Positions 24,243 through 33,056 of a stretch of 64,000 nt of DNA are shown here, piece by piece. The DNA is taken from contig NZ_JAJAQH010000006.1 in assembly GCF_020523625.1 (NCBI RefSeq), forward strand, positions 620,001 through 684,000, read 5' to 3'. Made by a program: the position numbers and the translations under genes. The stretch is from Methylovorus menthalis. Lineage in GTDB: Bacteria; Pseudomonadota; Gammaproteobacteria; Burkholderiales; Methylophilaceae. Within the stretch, counting starts at the first letter, position 1. Every line of letters starts with the position of its first letter. Below the pieces are notes generated by a model, which was given only the letters and a program-made list of their open reading frames with translations, made no database searches and had not been told where the DNA came from.

Positions 24243-26657
24243 ATGAATCAAACAACCAAATTCCGCCTAAACGCGGGAGCGGTGATAGTGGCCAGTTTGT
24301 TTGCCCTGCCGCATTTTGCGGTGGCGGAAACAACAACGCAATCTGCCGAAGAGCAGAAAGCCGACACGCTCAAAGTCAAAAAGCTGGAAGTTGTCAGCAC
24401 GACGCCCCTTCCTTCTATCGGTTTGCCGCTTGAGCAAGTGCCTGCCAATATCCAGATCGTCAAAGGCGAGGATATGCGCAATCAAGGCAGCCTGACCATT
24501 GCCGACTACATGAACCAGAACCTGGCCGGTGTAAACGTCAATGACACCCAGAACAATCCTTTCCAGCCAGATATCAACTTCCGTGGTTATTCTGCCTCTC
24601 CATTGCTTGGCACGCCGCAAGGTCTGTCTGTATTTGTCGATGGCGTGCGTGTGAATGAGCCCTTTGGTGACGTTGTCAGCTGGGATCTGATCCCGATGAA
24701 TGCCATTCAGGGCATGTCGCTGATCCCCGGTTCCAATCCATTATTTGGTTTGAATACCCTGGGCGGTGCTATTTCTATCCAGACCAAGAGCGGTCGTACC
24801 AACCCGGGTGGTGCAGTGGAAGCCTATACCGGCTCCTGGGGTCGCAAGGCAGCTTCCGCCGAATACGGCGGTGTGTCCAAGGATGGTTCGGTGGATTACT
24901 TCTTCTCCGCCAACTCCTTCACGGAAGACGGCTGGCGTAATTACTCCCCCACCGATGTTCGCCAGGTATTTGGCAAGGTGGGCTGGCAGAATGAAACTAC
25001 CCAGATCAACCTCAGTTACACCGGTGCTGACAATGACATGATCGGTAACGGCCTGACGCCCAACAACATGTTGCGCACATTGGGTCGCGATACCATCCTG
25101 ACCCGTCCTGACCAGACCCGTAACACCATGTCCATGCTGAATCTGAATGGTGCACACTGGTTCAGCGACGATGTGATGCTGAGCGGCAATGCCTATTTCC
25201 GTCATGCCAAGACCAAAACACTGAATGGTGATGGTAATGATGATGTGGTATCCGAGGATAATGCTACCGAAGATAATGGAGGTGTTACTCCGACTAGCGG
25301 ATTTTTCGGTGATGGAACTTGTGTTGCTGGCGCAGATGGCGAAGATGCTGAAAAGTCCTGTGCTGGTGCTCTTAATCGCAGCAAGTCAAAGAAAAACAGC
25401 TACGGCTTTACCACTCAGCTGACATTCAACCAAGATTGGTTGCAGAAAAAGAACCAATTCATTGTCGGTTTTGGATATGACTACAGTAAGACACGTTTTA
25501 GCCAGTCGACAGAATATGGCAACCTGAATGGGTCACGTGGCATTGACGGCCTTGGTATTCTGTCCGAGGAAGCGGCCGTCAATCTGACCGGCAAGACCAA
25601 AACCTGGAGCGTATTTGCGACCGATACCCTGTCGCTGAATGAGTTCTGGCATCTGACTGGTTCTGCCCGTTACAACCACACCAAGGTTGAAAACACGGAC
25701 CATCTGATCCCAACTGGTGAAGAGTCCTTGTCCGGTGACCATAGTTTCAATCGTATCAATCCAGCAGTGGGCATCAACTTTACGCCTACACGTGATCTGA
25801 CGGTTTATGGTTCCTACAACGAAGGTAGTCGTGCGCCAACCGCGATTGAACTTGGCTGCGCCAATCCTGCTCAGCCCTGCAAATTGCCCAATGCCATGGC
25901 GGGTGATCCACCACTCAAGCAAGTCGTTGCCAAGACATATGAAGCAGGTATGCGTGGTAACCTGACGCAAGATGTGCGCTGGAACGCCAGTGTATACCGT
26001 GCGCAGAACACGGATGATATCCAGTTCATCTACGCTAACTCTACTGGTCTTGGTTATTTTGATAACGTAGGCAAGACCCGTCGTATTGGTTTGGATACCG
26101 GTTTGAGTGGTCGATATGGTGCATTTGACTGGAACGTGGGTTATAGCTATATCAAGGCCACCTATGAAAGCGACTTCACGATTGCCAATGAAGTGAATAC
26201 CTCTTCTGATGGTGACTCGATCCAAGTACGCAAGGGCGATAACATGGTAGGTATCCCACGTCATCAGTTCAAGCTCCGTGGTCAATACTCCATCACACCT
26301 AAGTGGGTGGTTGGTACCAATATTGTGACCTTCTCTGACCAGTATGCCCGTGGTAACGAAAACAACCAGGACGAAGGTGAAGGCGCCAAAATCGGCGGTT
26401 ACACCATTGTCAACCTGGATACCCGTTACAACATCGGCAAGGGCTGGAGTGTGTTTGCCAAGGCAATCAATGTCTTTGATCGTGAATACAGCAATGGCGG
26501 CATGATCGGAGAAACGTTCTTTGGCGCCAATGGTGCTTATTTGGCGGGCGAAGATGAACGTGCAAGCCTGCGTTCTCCTGGCGCTCCTCGTGCTGGCTGG
26601 ATCGGCGTACGTTGGGAATTTGGCGGTGCCAAGCCTAGTGTTGCAGATGCCAACTAA
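24243..26657 (+). CDS. TonB-dependent outer-membrane receptor, ligand unknown
   Basis: An 804-residue outer-membrane receptor that uses TonB energy to take up a scarce ligand. The ATG at 24243 has GGAGAG 5 nt upstream. The signal peptide ends near A28 (FAVA/ETT). The plug domain (about 55-180) shows LPLEQVPANIQIV, FRGYSASP and VFVDGVRVNEPFGD, and LGGAISIQTKSG closes it. A long beta-barrel follows. Residues about 327-385 form an unusually acidic, Asn/Asp-rich insert with two cysteines and a basic end, probably an extracellular loop. The chain ends with GWIGVRWEFGGAKPSVADAN, so a tail follows the last strand. The next gene, 13 bp on, encodes an NtrC-type regulator. A metal or chelate substrate is possible but not shown. 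Confidence 0.88.
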   Translation: MNQTTKFRLNAGAVIVASLFALPHFAVAETTTQSAEEQKADTLKVKKLEVVSTTPLPSIGLPLEQVPANIQIVKGEDMRNQGSLTIADYMNQNLAGVNVNDTQNNPFQPDINFRGYSASPLLGTPQGLSVFVDGVRVNEPFGDVVSWDLIPMNAIQGMSLIPGSNPLFGLNTLGGAISIQTKSGRTNPGGAVEAYTGSWGRKAASAEYGGVSKDGSVDYFFSANSFTEDGWRNYSPTDVRQVFGKVGWQNETTQINLSYTGADNDMIGNGLTPNNMLRTLGRDTILTRPDQTRNTMSMLNLNGAHWFSDDVMLSGNAYFRHAKTKTLNGDGNDDVVSEDNATEDNGGVTPTSGFFGDGTCVAGADGEDAEKSCAGALNRSKSKKNSYGFTTQLTFNQDWLQKKNQFIVGFGYDYSKTRFSQSTEYGNLNGSRGIDGLGILSEEAAVNLTGKTKTWSVFATDTLSLNEFWHLTGSARYNHTKVENTDHLIPTGEESLSGDHSFNRINPAVGINFTPTRDLTVYGSYNEGSRAPTAIELGCANPAQPCKLPNAMAGDPPLKQVVAKTYEAGMRGNLTQDVRWNASVYRAQNTDDIQFIYANSTGLGYFDNVGKTRRIGLDTGLSGRYGAFDWNVGYSYIKATYESDFTIANEVNTSSDGDSIQVRKGDNMVGIPRHQFKLRGQYSITPKWVVGTNIVTFSDQYARGNENNQDEGEGAKIGGYTIVNLDTRYNIGKGWSVFAKAINVFDREYSNGGMIGETFFGANGAYLAGEDERASLRSPGAPRAGWIGVRWEFGGAKPSVADAN

Positions 26658-26670
26658 AAGCTGATTCCTC

Positions 26671-28104
26671 ATGCAAGCAATGATCATGGACGAACCTGGT
26701 GCAATGAATGCAAGTGTGAAGCCAAGAATGCGGATATTGCTTGTAGAGGATGAAGCAGTATTTGCTCGTGCCGTAGCTAAACGTCTGCAAAAGGCGGGCT
26801 ACGAGTGCGAGCATGCTGAGTCGATAGCAGACGGTCGTGCATTGGCACGGCAGTTTGCTCCCGACCTGGCATTGCTTGATATGCGATTGCCGGATGGAAA
26901 CGGACTTGAACTGCTTTCTGATCTGGTAGCAAAAGGTGTTGCCGTGATTGTGCTCACGGCCCATGGCGATGTGATGGATGCCGTCAATGCCATGAAGCAA
27001 GGGGCGACCGATTATATTAAGAAACCGGTGGACCTTGAAGAACTACTCTTGGCGATAGAGAAAGCTGAAAACGCGACGCATCTCAAACGCCAGCTGGACT
27101 ACTCGCGCCAGCGCAATTCCCACGAAACTGAAAATATCGAAATGCTGGGGGAAAGTGCCCCCATACAAGCTATCCGAACACAGGTGGAGCGCATTGCCCA
27201 ATTGGTTTCTGTTGAGGCCGCTCCGCCTACCATCCTGATTTCCGGCGAAACCGGTACCGGAAAGGACGTGGTGGCACGCCTGCTACACCAGTCCTGCAAG
27301 AATAGTGATCGCCCGTTTGTGCATGTGGATTGTGCATCCTTGCCGAGCGAGCTGATCGAAAACGAATTGTTTGGTCATGAGAAGGGCGCATTCACCAGTG
27401 CGCAGAATGCGCGTTGTGGCCTGATTGAGGCCGCGGAAGATGGCACGCTTTTTCTGGATGAAATTGGCGAGTTGCCATTGACCCTGCAAGCCAAGTTGCT
27501 GAATGTGCTGGAGCGGCGCGTGGTGCGCCGCATCGGCTCTACCAAAGAGCGCCCGGTGATGGCGCGCTTTATTGCCGCCACCAACCGTGACTTGCAGCAG
27601 ATGGTGATTGATGGGCGCTTTCGCTCCGATTTGTTTTATCGTTTGAATGTCTTATCCCTTAGCATGCCGCCTCTGCGTGAGCGTGGCGGTGATGTGCTTT
27701 TGCTCGCACAGCATTTTGCGACGCAGACCGAGCGCCGGTATGGTCTTGAGAAGCGGGTGTTTTCGCCCGAAGTGACCGATATGCTGATGCGCTATCGCTG
27801 GCCTGGCAATGTGCGCGAGTTGCGCCATCAGATCAGCCGAGCAGTACTGCTCAGCAAGACGGCACAGGTCAGGATTCAGGATGTGGCGCTGCCCGTCGAA
27901 CTGGTGGCGAACGTCAAACTGACGACCACCGCAACGGAAGACGTTGCTGCGGCTACCCGCATGACACTGGATGCCGCCGAAAAGCTCATGATAGAAAAAA
28001 CCCTGGAACAAACGCATTTCAATATTTCCGAAGCGGCACGTCAGCTCGGCATTACCCGCATGGCGATGCGCTACCGCATGGAAAAACATGGCATTCGTGC
28101 CTGA
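26671..28104 (+). CDS. NtrC-family sigma-54-dependent response regulator
   Basis: A 477-residue regulator with an N-terminal receiver (phospho-acceptor D70 in LALLDMRLPDGNGLEL, K118), a central AAA+ domain and a C-terminal Fis-type helix-turn-helix (about 433-475, ISEAARQLGITRMAMRYRM). The AAA+ domain has Walker A GETGTGKD (192-199), Walker B LFLDEIGE, and the sigma-54 contact loop GAFTSA (239-244) instead of the usual GAFTGA. Several in-frame ATGs (26671, 26686, 26704, 26728) lack a strong ribosome site, so the start is uncertain. No partner histidine kinase is encoded nearby. Position 13 bp after the receptor suggests a shared transcript and control of that receptor. Confidence 0.9.
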   Translation: MQAMIMDEPGAMNASVKPRMRILLVEDEAVFARAVAKRLQKAGYECEHAESIADGRALARQFAPDLALLDMRLPDGNGLELLSDLVAKGVAVIVLTAHGDVMDAVNAMKQGATDYIKKPVDLEELLLAIEKAENATHLKRQLDYSRQRNSHETENIEMLGESAPIQAIRTQVERIAQLVSVEAAPPTILISGETGTGKDVVARLLHQSCKNSDRPFVHVDCASLPSELIENELFGHEKGAFTSAQNARCGLIEAAEDGTLFLDEIGELPLTLQAKLLNVLERRVVRRIGSTKERPVMARFIAATNRDLQQMVIDGRFRSDLFYRLNVLSLSMPPLRERGGDVLLLAQHFATQTERRYGLEKRVFSPEVTDMLMRYRWPGNVRELRHQISRAVLLSKTAQVRIQDVALPVELVANVKLTTTATEDVAAATRMTLDAAEKLMIEKTLEQTHFNISEAARQLGITRMAMRYRMEKHGIRA

Positions 28105-28166
28105 TCCATCCCCGATCTCCTAATCAAAACACGCTTCACGCGGCATAGGTGAAGCACCTGCCCGCA

Positions 28167-28175
28167 TGATAAAAT
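28167..28175 (+). promoter_or_regulatory. Candidate extended -10 promoter of purT
   Basis: TGATAAAAT (TGn + TAAAAT) lies 26 bp before the purT ATG; transcription would start near 28182. An imperfectly explained hairpin GCTTCAC / GTGAAGC (28133-28155) lies just upstream and has no T-run. Confidence 0.45.
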
Positions 28176-28201
28176 GCACGCTTCATTCCGCCGGAGCGAT
28201 C

Positions 28202-29401
28202 ATGAATATTGGTACCCCCCTCACGCCCAGTGCAACCCGCGTCATGCTGCTTGGCAGCGGTGAGCTAGGCAAGGAAGTCATTATCGCCTTGCAGCGCCTT
28301 GGCGTTGAAGTGATCGCCGTTGATCGTTATGCAAATGCGCCTGGACATCAGGTTGCCCATCGCAGCCATGTGATCGACATGACCGATGCCGATGCCCTGC
28401 AAGCGCTGGTCGCCCTGGAAAAGCCCCATCTGATCGTTCCCGAAATCGAGGCCTTGAATACCGAGATACTCGCTCGCATTGAGGAGCAAGGCCTGTCAAC
28501 GGTGGTGCCCACCGTGAAAGCGGTGCAGCTCACCATGAATCGTGAGGGCATACGCCGTCTTGCCGCTGAAACCTTAAGCCTGCCTACTTCCCCTTATTCC
28601 TTTGCCCGTAGCGAGCAGGAGCTGCAGGCGGCGATTGACAACGGTATCGGCTATCCCTGTTTTGTGAAACCGACCATGTCATCCTCCGGCAAGGGGCAAT
28701 CGCGCATTACCTCGCCAGATCAGGTTGCAAAGGCCTGGGATTACGCTGCCAGTGCAGGGCGGGTCAATCAGGGGGTCGTGATTGTGGAAGGCCAAATTGA
28801 TTTTGATTTTGAAATTACCCTGCTGACCTTGCGTGCTAAAGACTCTACCGGTGCTACCCAGACCTATTTTTGCGAGCCGATCGGCCATCGCCAGGAAAGT
28901 GGCGATTACGTGGAAAGCTGGCAGCCGCAGGCCATGACGCCTCAGGCCTTGGTCGAAGCGCAGCGTATTGCCAAAGCCGTGACCGATAGCCTGGGAGGGC
29001 TGGGCTTGTTTGGGGTGGAGCTATTTATCAAAGGTGACCATGTCTGGTTCTCCGAAGTCAGCCCGCGTCCGCATGATACCGGCATGGTGACTATGGCCAG
29101 CCAGCGCTTTAACGAATTTGAACTGCATGCCCGCGCCATTCTGGGCTTGCCGGTTGATACGCGCATGCTGGCACCAGGGGCCAGTGCCGTTATCTATGGT
29201 GGTGTAGATAGCGATGCCCTGGTGTATGAAGGACTGGACGCCGCCTTGCGCGTACCAGAGGCTGATATTCGTCTGTTTGGCAAGCCCGAGTCATTTGTAC
29301 GTCGCCGCATGGGGGTAGCACTGGCAACAGCACCTGGCGTGGACGAAGCGCGCGCCCGAGCCCACCTCGCCGCCTCCTTGGTCAAACCCAGGGCGGCATG
29401 A
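28202..29401 (+). CDS. purT: Formate-dependent phosphoribosylglycinamide formyltransferase
   Basis: Formylates GAR with free formate and ATP in purine synthesis, bypassing the folate-dependent PurN. About 399 residues of ATP-grasp fold. The start is the ATG at 28202, with GGAG 5-6 nt upstream, rather than 28166. Recognisable PurT segments are [73 protein letters not shown] and [13 protein letters not shown]. In a methylotroph formate is a direct product of C1 oxidation, so this enzyme ties purine synthesis to C1 metabolism (inference). The stop overlaps the next gene by 4 bp. Confidence 0.96.
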   Translation: MNIGTPLTPSATRVMLLGSGELGKEVIIALQRLGVEVIAVDRYANAPGHQVAHRSHVIDMTDADALQALVALEKPHLIVPEIEALNTEILARIEEQGLSTVVPTVKAVQLTMNREGIRRLAAETLSLPTSPYSFARSEQELQAAIDNGIGYPCFVKPTMSSSGKGQSRITSPDQVAKAWDYAASAGRVNQGVVIVEGQIDFDFEITLLTLRAKDSTGATQTYFCEPIGHRQESGDYVESWQPQAMTPQALVEAQRIAKAVTDSLGGLGLFGVELFIKGDHVWFSEVSPRPHDTGMVTMASQRFNEFELHARAILGLPVDTRMLAPGASAVIYGGVDSDALVYEGLDAALRVPEADIRLFGKPESFVRRRMGVALATAPGVDEARARAHLAASLVKPRAA

Positions 29402-29814
29402 TGCTGGACAAGATAGGCGAACCCGGCAGCAGCAAGGCCACGTTTTTTGAATTGTTGGGTGGTGTGGAGCAGATTCGGGCGCTGGTGGAGCGTTTTTACG
29501 ATGTAATGGACAGCGACCCCAAGGCCGCCAATCTCCGCGCTATCCACGCGGCTGACCTCACCGAAGCGCGTGAGAAGTTATTCATGTTCCTGACGGGCTG
29601 GACTGGTGGTCCACAGCTTTATATCGAGCGCTATGGTCATCCATTTTTGCGTCGTCGCCATATGCCCTTTGAGATTGGCGAAGAGCAGCGCGATCAATGG
29701 ATGTACTGCATGGTGCGTGCCATGCACGATATAGGCGTGGAAGAAGAGGTTATGCGCAAACTGGCAGAGGCCTTGTGGGGCGTGGCCGATTTTATGCGGA
29801 ATAAGCCTGGTTGA
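29398..29814 (+). CDS. Group II truncated haemoglobin
   Basis: A 138-residue haem globin of the trHbO (group II) type. Visible marks are FYDVMDSDP with the B10 tyrosine (Y34), [11 protein letters not shown] before helix E/F, the proximal histidine in RRRHMPF (H88), and the G8 tryptophan (W101), which is diagnostic of groups II/III. Likely roles are O2, NO or peroxide chemistry; the exact one cannot be read here. The ATGATG start overlaps the purT stop, so the two are translationally coupled. It ends at the bidirectional terminator 29837-29860. Confidence 0.9.
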   Translation: MMLDKIGEPGSSKATFFELLGGVEQIRALVERFYDVMDSDPKAANLRAIHAADLTEAREKLFMFLTGWTGGPQLYIERYGHPFLRRRHMPFEIGEEQRDQWMYCMVRAMHDIGVEEEVMRKLAEALWGVADFMRNKPG

Positions 29815-29836
29815 TTTAACGGGCAATTGAATAAAG

Positions 29837-29860
29837 AAAAGGCCGCGAATGCGGCCTTTT
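29837..29860. terminator. Bidirectional intrinsic terminator between the globin gene and rhlE
   Basis: Stem AAAAGGCCGC / GCGGCCTTTT with loop GAAT, A/T-rich on both sides, placed between convergent genes. Confidence 0.88.
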
Positions 29861-29890
29861 AATTTTTACATCATGATGCTCTGCTGAGTG

Positions 29891-31270
29891 CTAGTCGCGT
29901 TTCAGCAAGCCACCAAGCAATGCTGCCACTTCTTTCTTCTGCTTGTTGCGTGCCAGGCCCATGGATTGTTTCACCTCGGCATTGCCGGAAGGTTCATAGG
30001 GCTTGTCAAACCAGGGGTCCTGATTTTTGCGTGGGGCAGGTGAGCGCGGAGCGGCGGGTTTGCGATCTGTGGATTCGGCGCGTGGCTCACGGGCTTCTCT
30101 TGCGCGCTCGCGAGGCCTTTCTGCTACCACAGCAGTTTCCCGGGGAATCTCGCGCTTGATCAGCTTTTCGATTTCCTTCAGGTATTTTTCTTCTTCAGGG
30201 CATACCAGCGAAATTGCCGTGCCTGAAGCGCCAGCCCGGCCAGTACGACCAATGCGATGCACATAGTCTTCTGGCGCGCTTGGCAGTTCAAAGTTGATCA
30301 CCATGGGCAGCTGGTCAATATCCAGTCCGCGTGCAGCAACATCCGTTGCTACCAAGGTGGTTACCTTGCCCTGCTTGAAGGCTTCCAGTGCCTGCATGCG
30401 TTCCTGCTGACTTTTGTCGCCATGGATCGCATCTGCTGCAATGCCTTCGCGTACCAGTTGCCGCGCCAGACGACTCGCCGTCAGCTTGGTTTTGGTGAAT
30501 ACGATGGTTTGCTCGCTGTTGCTTTCCAGCAGCAGCTTGGCCAGGAAGCTATCCTTGCCATCTTTGTCGAGCTGATACACCTTCTGCGTCACTTTGTCAG
30601 ACGCTGCATTGCTGCGAGCGACTTCGATCAGCTTGGGGTTGGTCAGAAACTCTTCGGACAGTTTTTTGATGTCGTTGGAGAAGGTGGCCGAGAACATCAG
30701 GTTTTGCCGCTTTTTAGGCAGCAGCGCCAGAATGCGCTTGAGGTCAGGCATAAAGCCCATGTCCAGCATACGGTCCGCTTCATCCAGAATCAGGATCTGC
30801 ACTTGCCCCAGTTGCACGGTGCGTTGTTCCACGTGGTCCAGCAAGCGACCAGGGGTCGCTACCAGAATTTCCACGCCCTTCATCAGGCTGGGAGTTTGCG
30901 TCTTGATATCAACGCCGCCGAATACCACCAGCGAGCGCAAGGCCGTATGCTTGGCATACACCTTGACGCTTTCCTCTACCTGAATGGCGAGCTCCCGTGT
31001 AGGCGTCAGTATCAACGCCCGCACCGGATGGCGGGCTGGCGATGCACTGCTGCTCGCCTGCGGCAATAGCTTTTGCAGCAAGGGCAGTGAAAAAGCGGCT
31101 GTTTTACCAGTACCGGTCTGAGCACCGGCCATCAGGTCGTGCCCTTGTAGCACGACGGGAATGGCCTGCGCCTGAATCGGCGTTGGTACGGTGTAGCCAA
31201 ATTCTTCCAGCGCCTTGAGAATTTCAGGCGCCAACCCCAGGTCTGCGAAACGAATGTTTTCTGTACTCAA
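29891..31270 (-). CDS. rhlE: DEAD-box ATP-dependent RNA helicase, RhlE type
   Basis: A 459-residue DEAD-box helicase that remodels RNA, typically in ribosome assembly or mRNA decay. The N-terminal F..LGL/Q-motif region ([19 protein letters not shown]), [11 protein letters not shown] (motif I), PTRELAIQ (Ia), [12 protein letters not shown] (II), SATFS (III), [16 protein letters not shown] (V) and [10 protein letters not shown] (VI) are all present. A basic Arg/Pro/Ala-rich tail follows from about residue 385. The start is TTG at 31270 with no clear ribosome site. It lies 38 bp downstream of a second, similar helicase gene, and the two probably share a transcript. Confidence 0.9.
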   Translation of the reverse strand: MSTENIRFADLGLAPEILKALEEFGYTVPTPIQAQAIPVVLQGHDLMAGAQTGTGKTAAFSLPLLQKLLPQASSSASPARHPVRALILTPTRELAIQVEESVKVYAKHTALRSLVVFGGVDIKTQTPSLMKGVEILVATPGRLLDHVEQRTVQLGQVQILILDEADRMLDMGFMPDLKRILALLPKKRQNLMFSATFSNDIKKLSEEFLTNPKLIEVARSNAASDKVTQKVYQLDKDGKDSFLAKLLLESNSEQTIVFTKTKLTASRLARQLVREGIAADAIHGDKSQQERMQALEAFKQGKVTTLVATDVAARGLDIDQLPMVINFELPSAPEDYVHRIGRTGRAGASGTAISLVCPEEEKYLKEIEKLIKREIPRETAVVAERPRERAREAREPRAESTDRKPAAPRSPAPRKNQDPWFDKPYEPSGNAEVKQSMGLARNKQKKEVAALLGGLLKRD

Positions 31271-31308
31271 TGTAGTCTATGGGCTTTATTGTTGGTTAAC
31301 AGGGCATT

Positions 31309-32715
31309 TTACGCAAAATTGCGTGGACGGCGAGGCGCATCAGCACGCTTCTGGCCACCGAACTTGTCATTGCCACGGTTGCCTTCGCTGCGATTACCTT
31401 CGCTACGGCCACCAAAGCCACGATTGCCTTCGGAATTGCCTGTGCCGGACGCGGAGCGTGGGTTGTTGCCAGCATAGCCACCTTGACCGCGTGGCTTGAA
31501 GCCACTCTTGCTGCCAGGATTGCCGCTGCGTGGACGACCATTGCTGCCGCGGTCATCGGTACGAGGAGCCGGACGCTTGGGTTCAAAGCCTTCGATCACC
31601 GTGATTTCAATGCGCTGACCAGTATATTGCTCAATTTTGCGTAATTGATGACGGTCTGCATGCGAAGCAAAAGAAACCGCGACACCGGTGTTGCCAGCGC
31701 GGCCAGTACGGCCGATGCGGTGAACGTAGTCTTCTGCAAATTTAGGCAGATCGTAATTGATGACGTGGGTGATGCCTTGTACGTCAATACCGCGGGCTGC
31801 CACATCGGTGGCTACCAGTACGCGTACATCGCCATGACGCAGCTTGGTCAGGGTGCGGTTGCGCGCGCCCTGAGTCATGTCGCCATGCAATGCCGCAGAC
31901 TTGTGGCCGGCAGCATACAGATCTTCAGCCAGCAGGTCAGCGTGACGCTTGGTGGAGGTGAATACAATAGCCTGGTTAACATCAGGAGCGATCAAGAGAT
32001 GTTCCAGCAGTTTGTTCTTGTGGTTCATGTCGTCCACAAAATGCAGGCGCTGTTCGATATTGGCGTGCTTTTCTTTTTGTGCGGCGATCTGGATGACTTT
32101 CGGATCCTTCAGCAGCGTTTTGGCGATGTTGGCGATCGGGCCTTCAAAGGTTGCCGAGAACATCAGGGTCTGACGCTCGCGTGGCAGGGCTTCGTTGATG
32201 CGTTCGATATCGGGCATGAAACCCATGTCCAGCATACGATCCGCTTCATCCAGGATCAGCATTTGCAGACGGGACATATCAATGCGGCCGCGTTCCATAT
32301 GGTCTAGCAGGCGGCCTGGAGTAGCTACCAGAATATCCAGTGGCTGCGACAGCAGCTTGTTTTGCAGTGGGTAAGGCATGCCACCGACGATGCTGACGGT
32401 ACGGGCACGCATGAACTTGCCATATTTGCGGGCAGCATCATTCACTTGGGCTGCCAGTTCGCGGGTTGGGGTCAATACCAGAATACGTGGGCCACGGCTC
32501 TTGGACGGATGGATGTCGGCCAGGAGGTTCAGGGCTGGCAGCGTGAACGCTGCGGTTTTGCCAGTGCCGGTCTGGGCAGAGGCCATCAGATCGTGACCAG
32601 CCAGGACTTCAGGAATTGCCTGAGCCTGAATAGGAGTAGGGGTGGAATAGCCAGCTTCCTCCAGCGCACGCAGGATGGAAGGATGCAGATTCAAAGTTTC
32701 AAAAGTTACGGACAC
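31309..32715 (-). CDS. DEAD-box ATP-dependent RNA helicase, RhlE-like paralogue with Gly/Asn/Arg tail
   Basis: A 468-residue DEAD-box helicase with all motifs: [50 protein letters not shown] and [10 protein letters not shown]. The last ~95 residues are a low-complexity Gly/Asn/Arg/Ser tail with repeated EGNR units, as in RNA-binding helicase tails. The start codon is GTG at 32715, with AGGGA 7-8 nt upstream. It is the promoter-proximal member of a tandem pair and is preceded by a ~258-nt leader behind a strong promoter. Its exact orthologue (RhlE, SrmB or a betaproteobacterial type) cannot be fixed by eye. Confidence 0.9.
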   Translation of the reverse strand: MSVTFETLNLHPSILRALEEAGYSTPTPIQAQAIPEVLAGHDLMASAQTGTGKTAAFTLPALNLLADIHPSKSRGPRILVLTPTRELAAQVNDAARKYGKFMRARTVSIVGGMPYPLQNKLLSQPLDILVATPGRLLDHMERGRIDMSRLQMLILDEADRMLDMGFMPDIERINEALPRERQTLMFSATFEGPIANIAKTLLKDPKVIQIAAQKEKHANIEQRLHFVDDMNHKNKLLEHLLIAPDVNQAIVFTSTKRHADLLAEDLYAAGHKSAALHGDMTQGARNRTLTKLRHGDVRVLVATDVAARGIDVQGITHVINYDLPKFAEDYVHRIGRTGRAGNTGVAVSFASHADRHQLRKIEQYTGQRIEITVIEGFEPKRPAPRTDDRGSNGRPRSGNPGSKSGFKPRGQGGYAGNNPRSASGTGNSEGNRGFGGRSEGNRSEGNRGNDKFGGQKRADAPRRPRNFA

Positions 32716-32973
32716 AATTTTCCCTTAAGGTGAATTACTAAAACAAAGGGCGCAAGCAGGACGCGATCAGCTACACAACAGAGTTGTAAGCAACGTTAGG
32801 CGCAATACACTAAATTTGGAGGTGTATTTCTACCGGCGCACGGGCATAGCCACTAACCGGTAAAAAACTGGAGAGCCACAAATACAGCAATGGGCTTCGA
32901 GAGGGCTAGGGCGATGAATTACCGAAATATTTGCAGAACAGGCCTTTGAGGGCTACGCTACAAATTCATCGAA
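32716..32973 (-). promoter_or_regulatory. Long 5' leader of the DEAD-box helicase operon
   Basis: About 258 nt between the predicted start of transcription and the GTG start. Near its 5' end two arms could fold: CGATGAATT (32912-32920) with AATTCATCG (32963-32971), a perfect 9-bp match, and GGCCTTTGA (32941-32949) with TCGAAGGCC (32969-32977), 8 of 9. They overlap by three bases, so they may be alternatives. No open frame or known riboswitch was recognised. Long leaders are typical of cold-induced or autoregulated helicase genes; that role here is inferred. Confidence 0.4.
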
Positions 32974-32979
32974 GGCCGA

Positions 32980-33007
32980 AGTATATAGATAGTCATCAGT
33001 TTGTCAA
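32980..33007 (-). promoter_or_regulatory. Strong sigma-70 promoter of the DEAD-box operon
   Basis: On the minus strand TTGACA (33007-33002) is followed after 16 bp by TATACT (32985-32980). The -35 is a perfect match and the -10 a 5/6 match. Transcription would start near 32973. Confidence 0.7.
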
Positions 33008-33015
33008 AGCTTTTG

Positions 33016-33024
33016 TGTTAAAAT
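33016..33024 (+). promoter_or_regulatory. Candidate extended -10 promoter of typA
   Basis: TGTTAAAAT fits TGn + TAAAAT, giving a start near 33031 and a leader of about 26 nt. It lies back to back with the helicase promoter at 32980-33007. Confidence 0.45.
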
Positions 33025-33056
33025 CGCGCCCTTTCTAATGGACTGGCTCAAAACAC

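Noticed and set aside
25533-26687. 384-codon open frame antisense to the TonB receptor
   Set aside because: No family resemblance and fully covered by the receptor gene.
28133-28155. Hairpin GCTTCAC / GTGAAGC after the regulator gene as a terminator
   Set aside because: No T-run follows and the purT promoter starts within a few bases. It may be an operator, but nothing supports a specific call.
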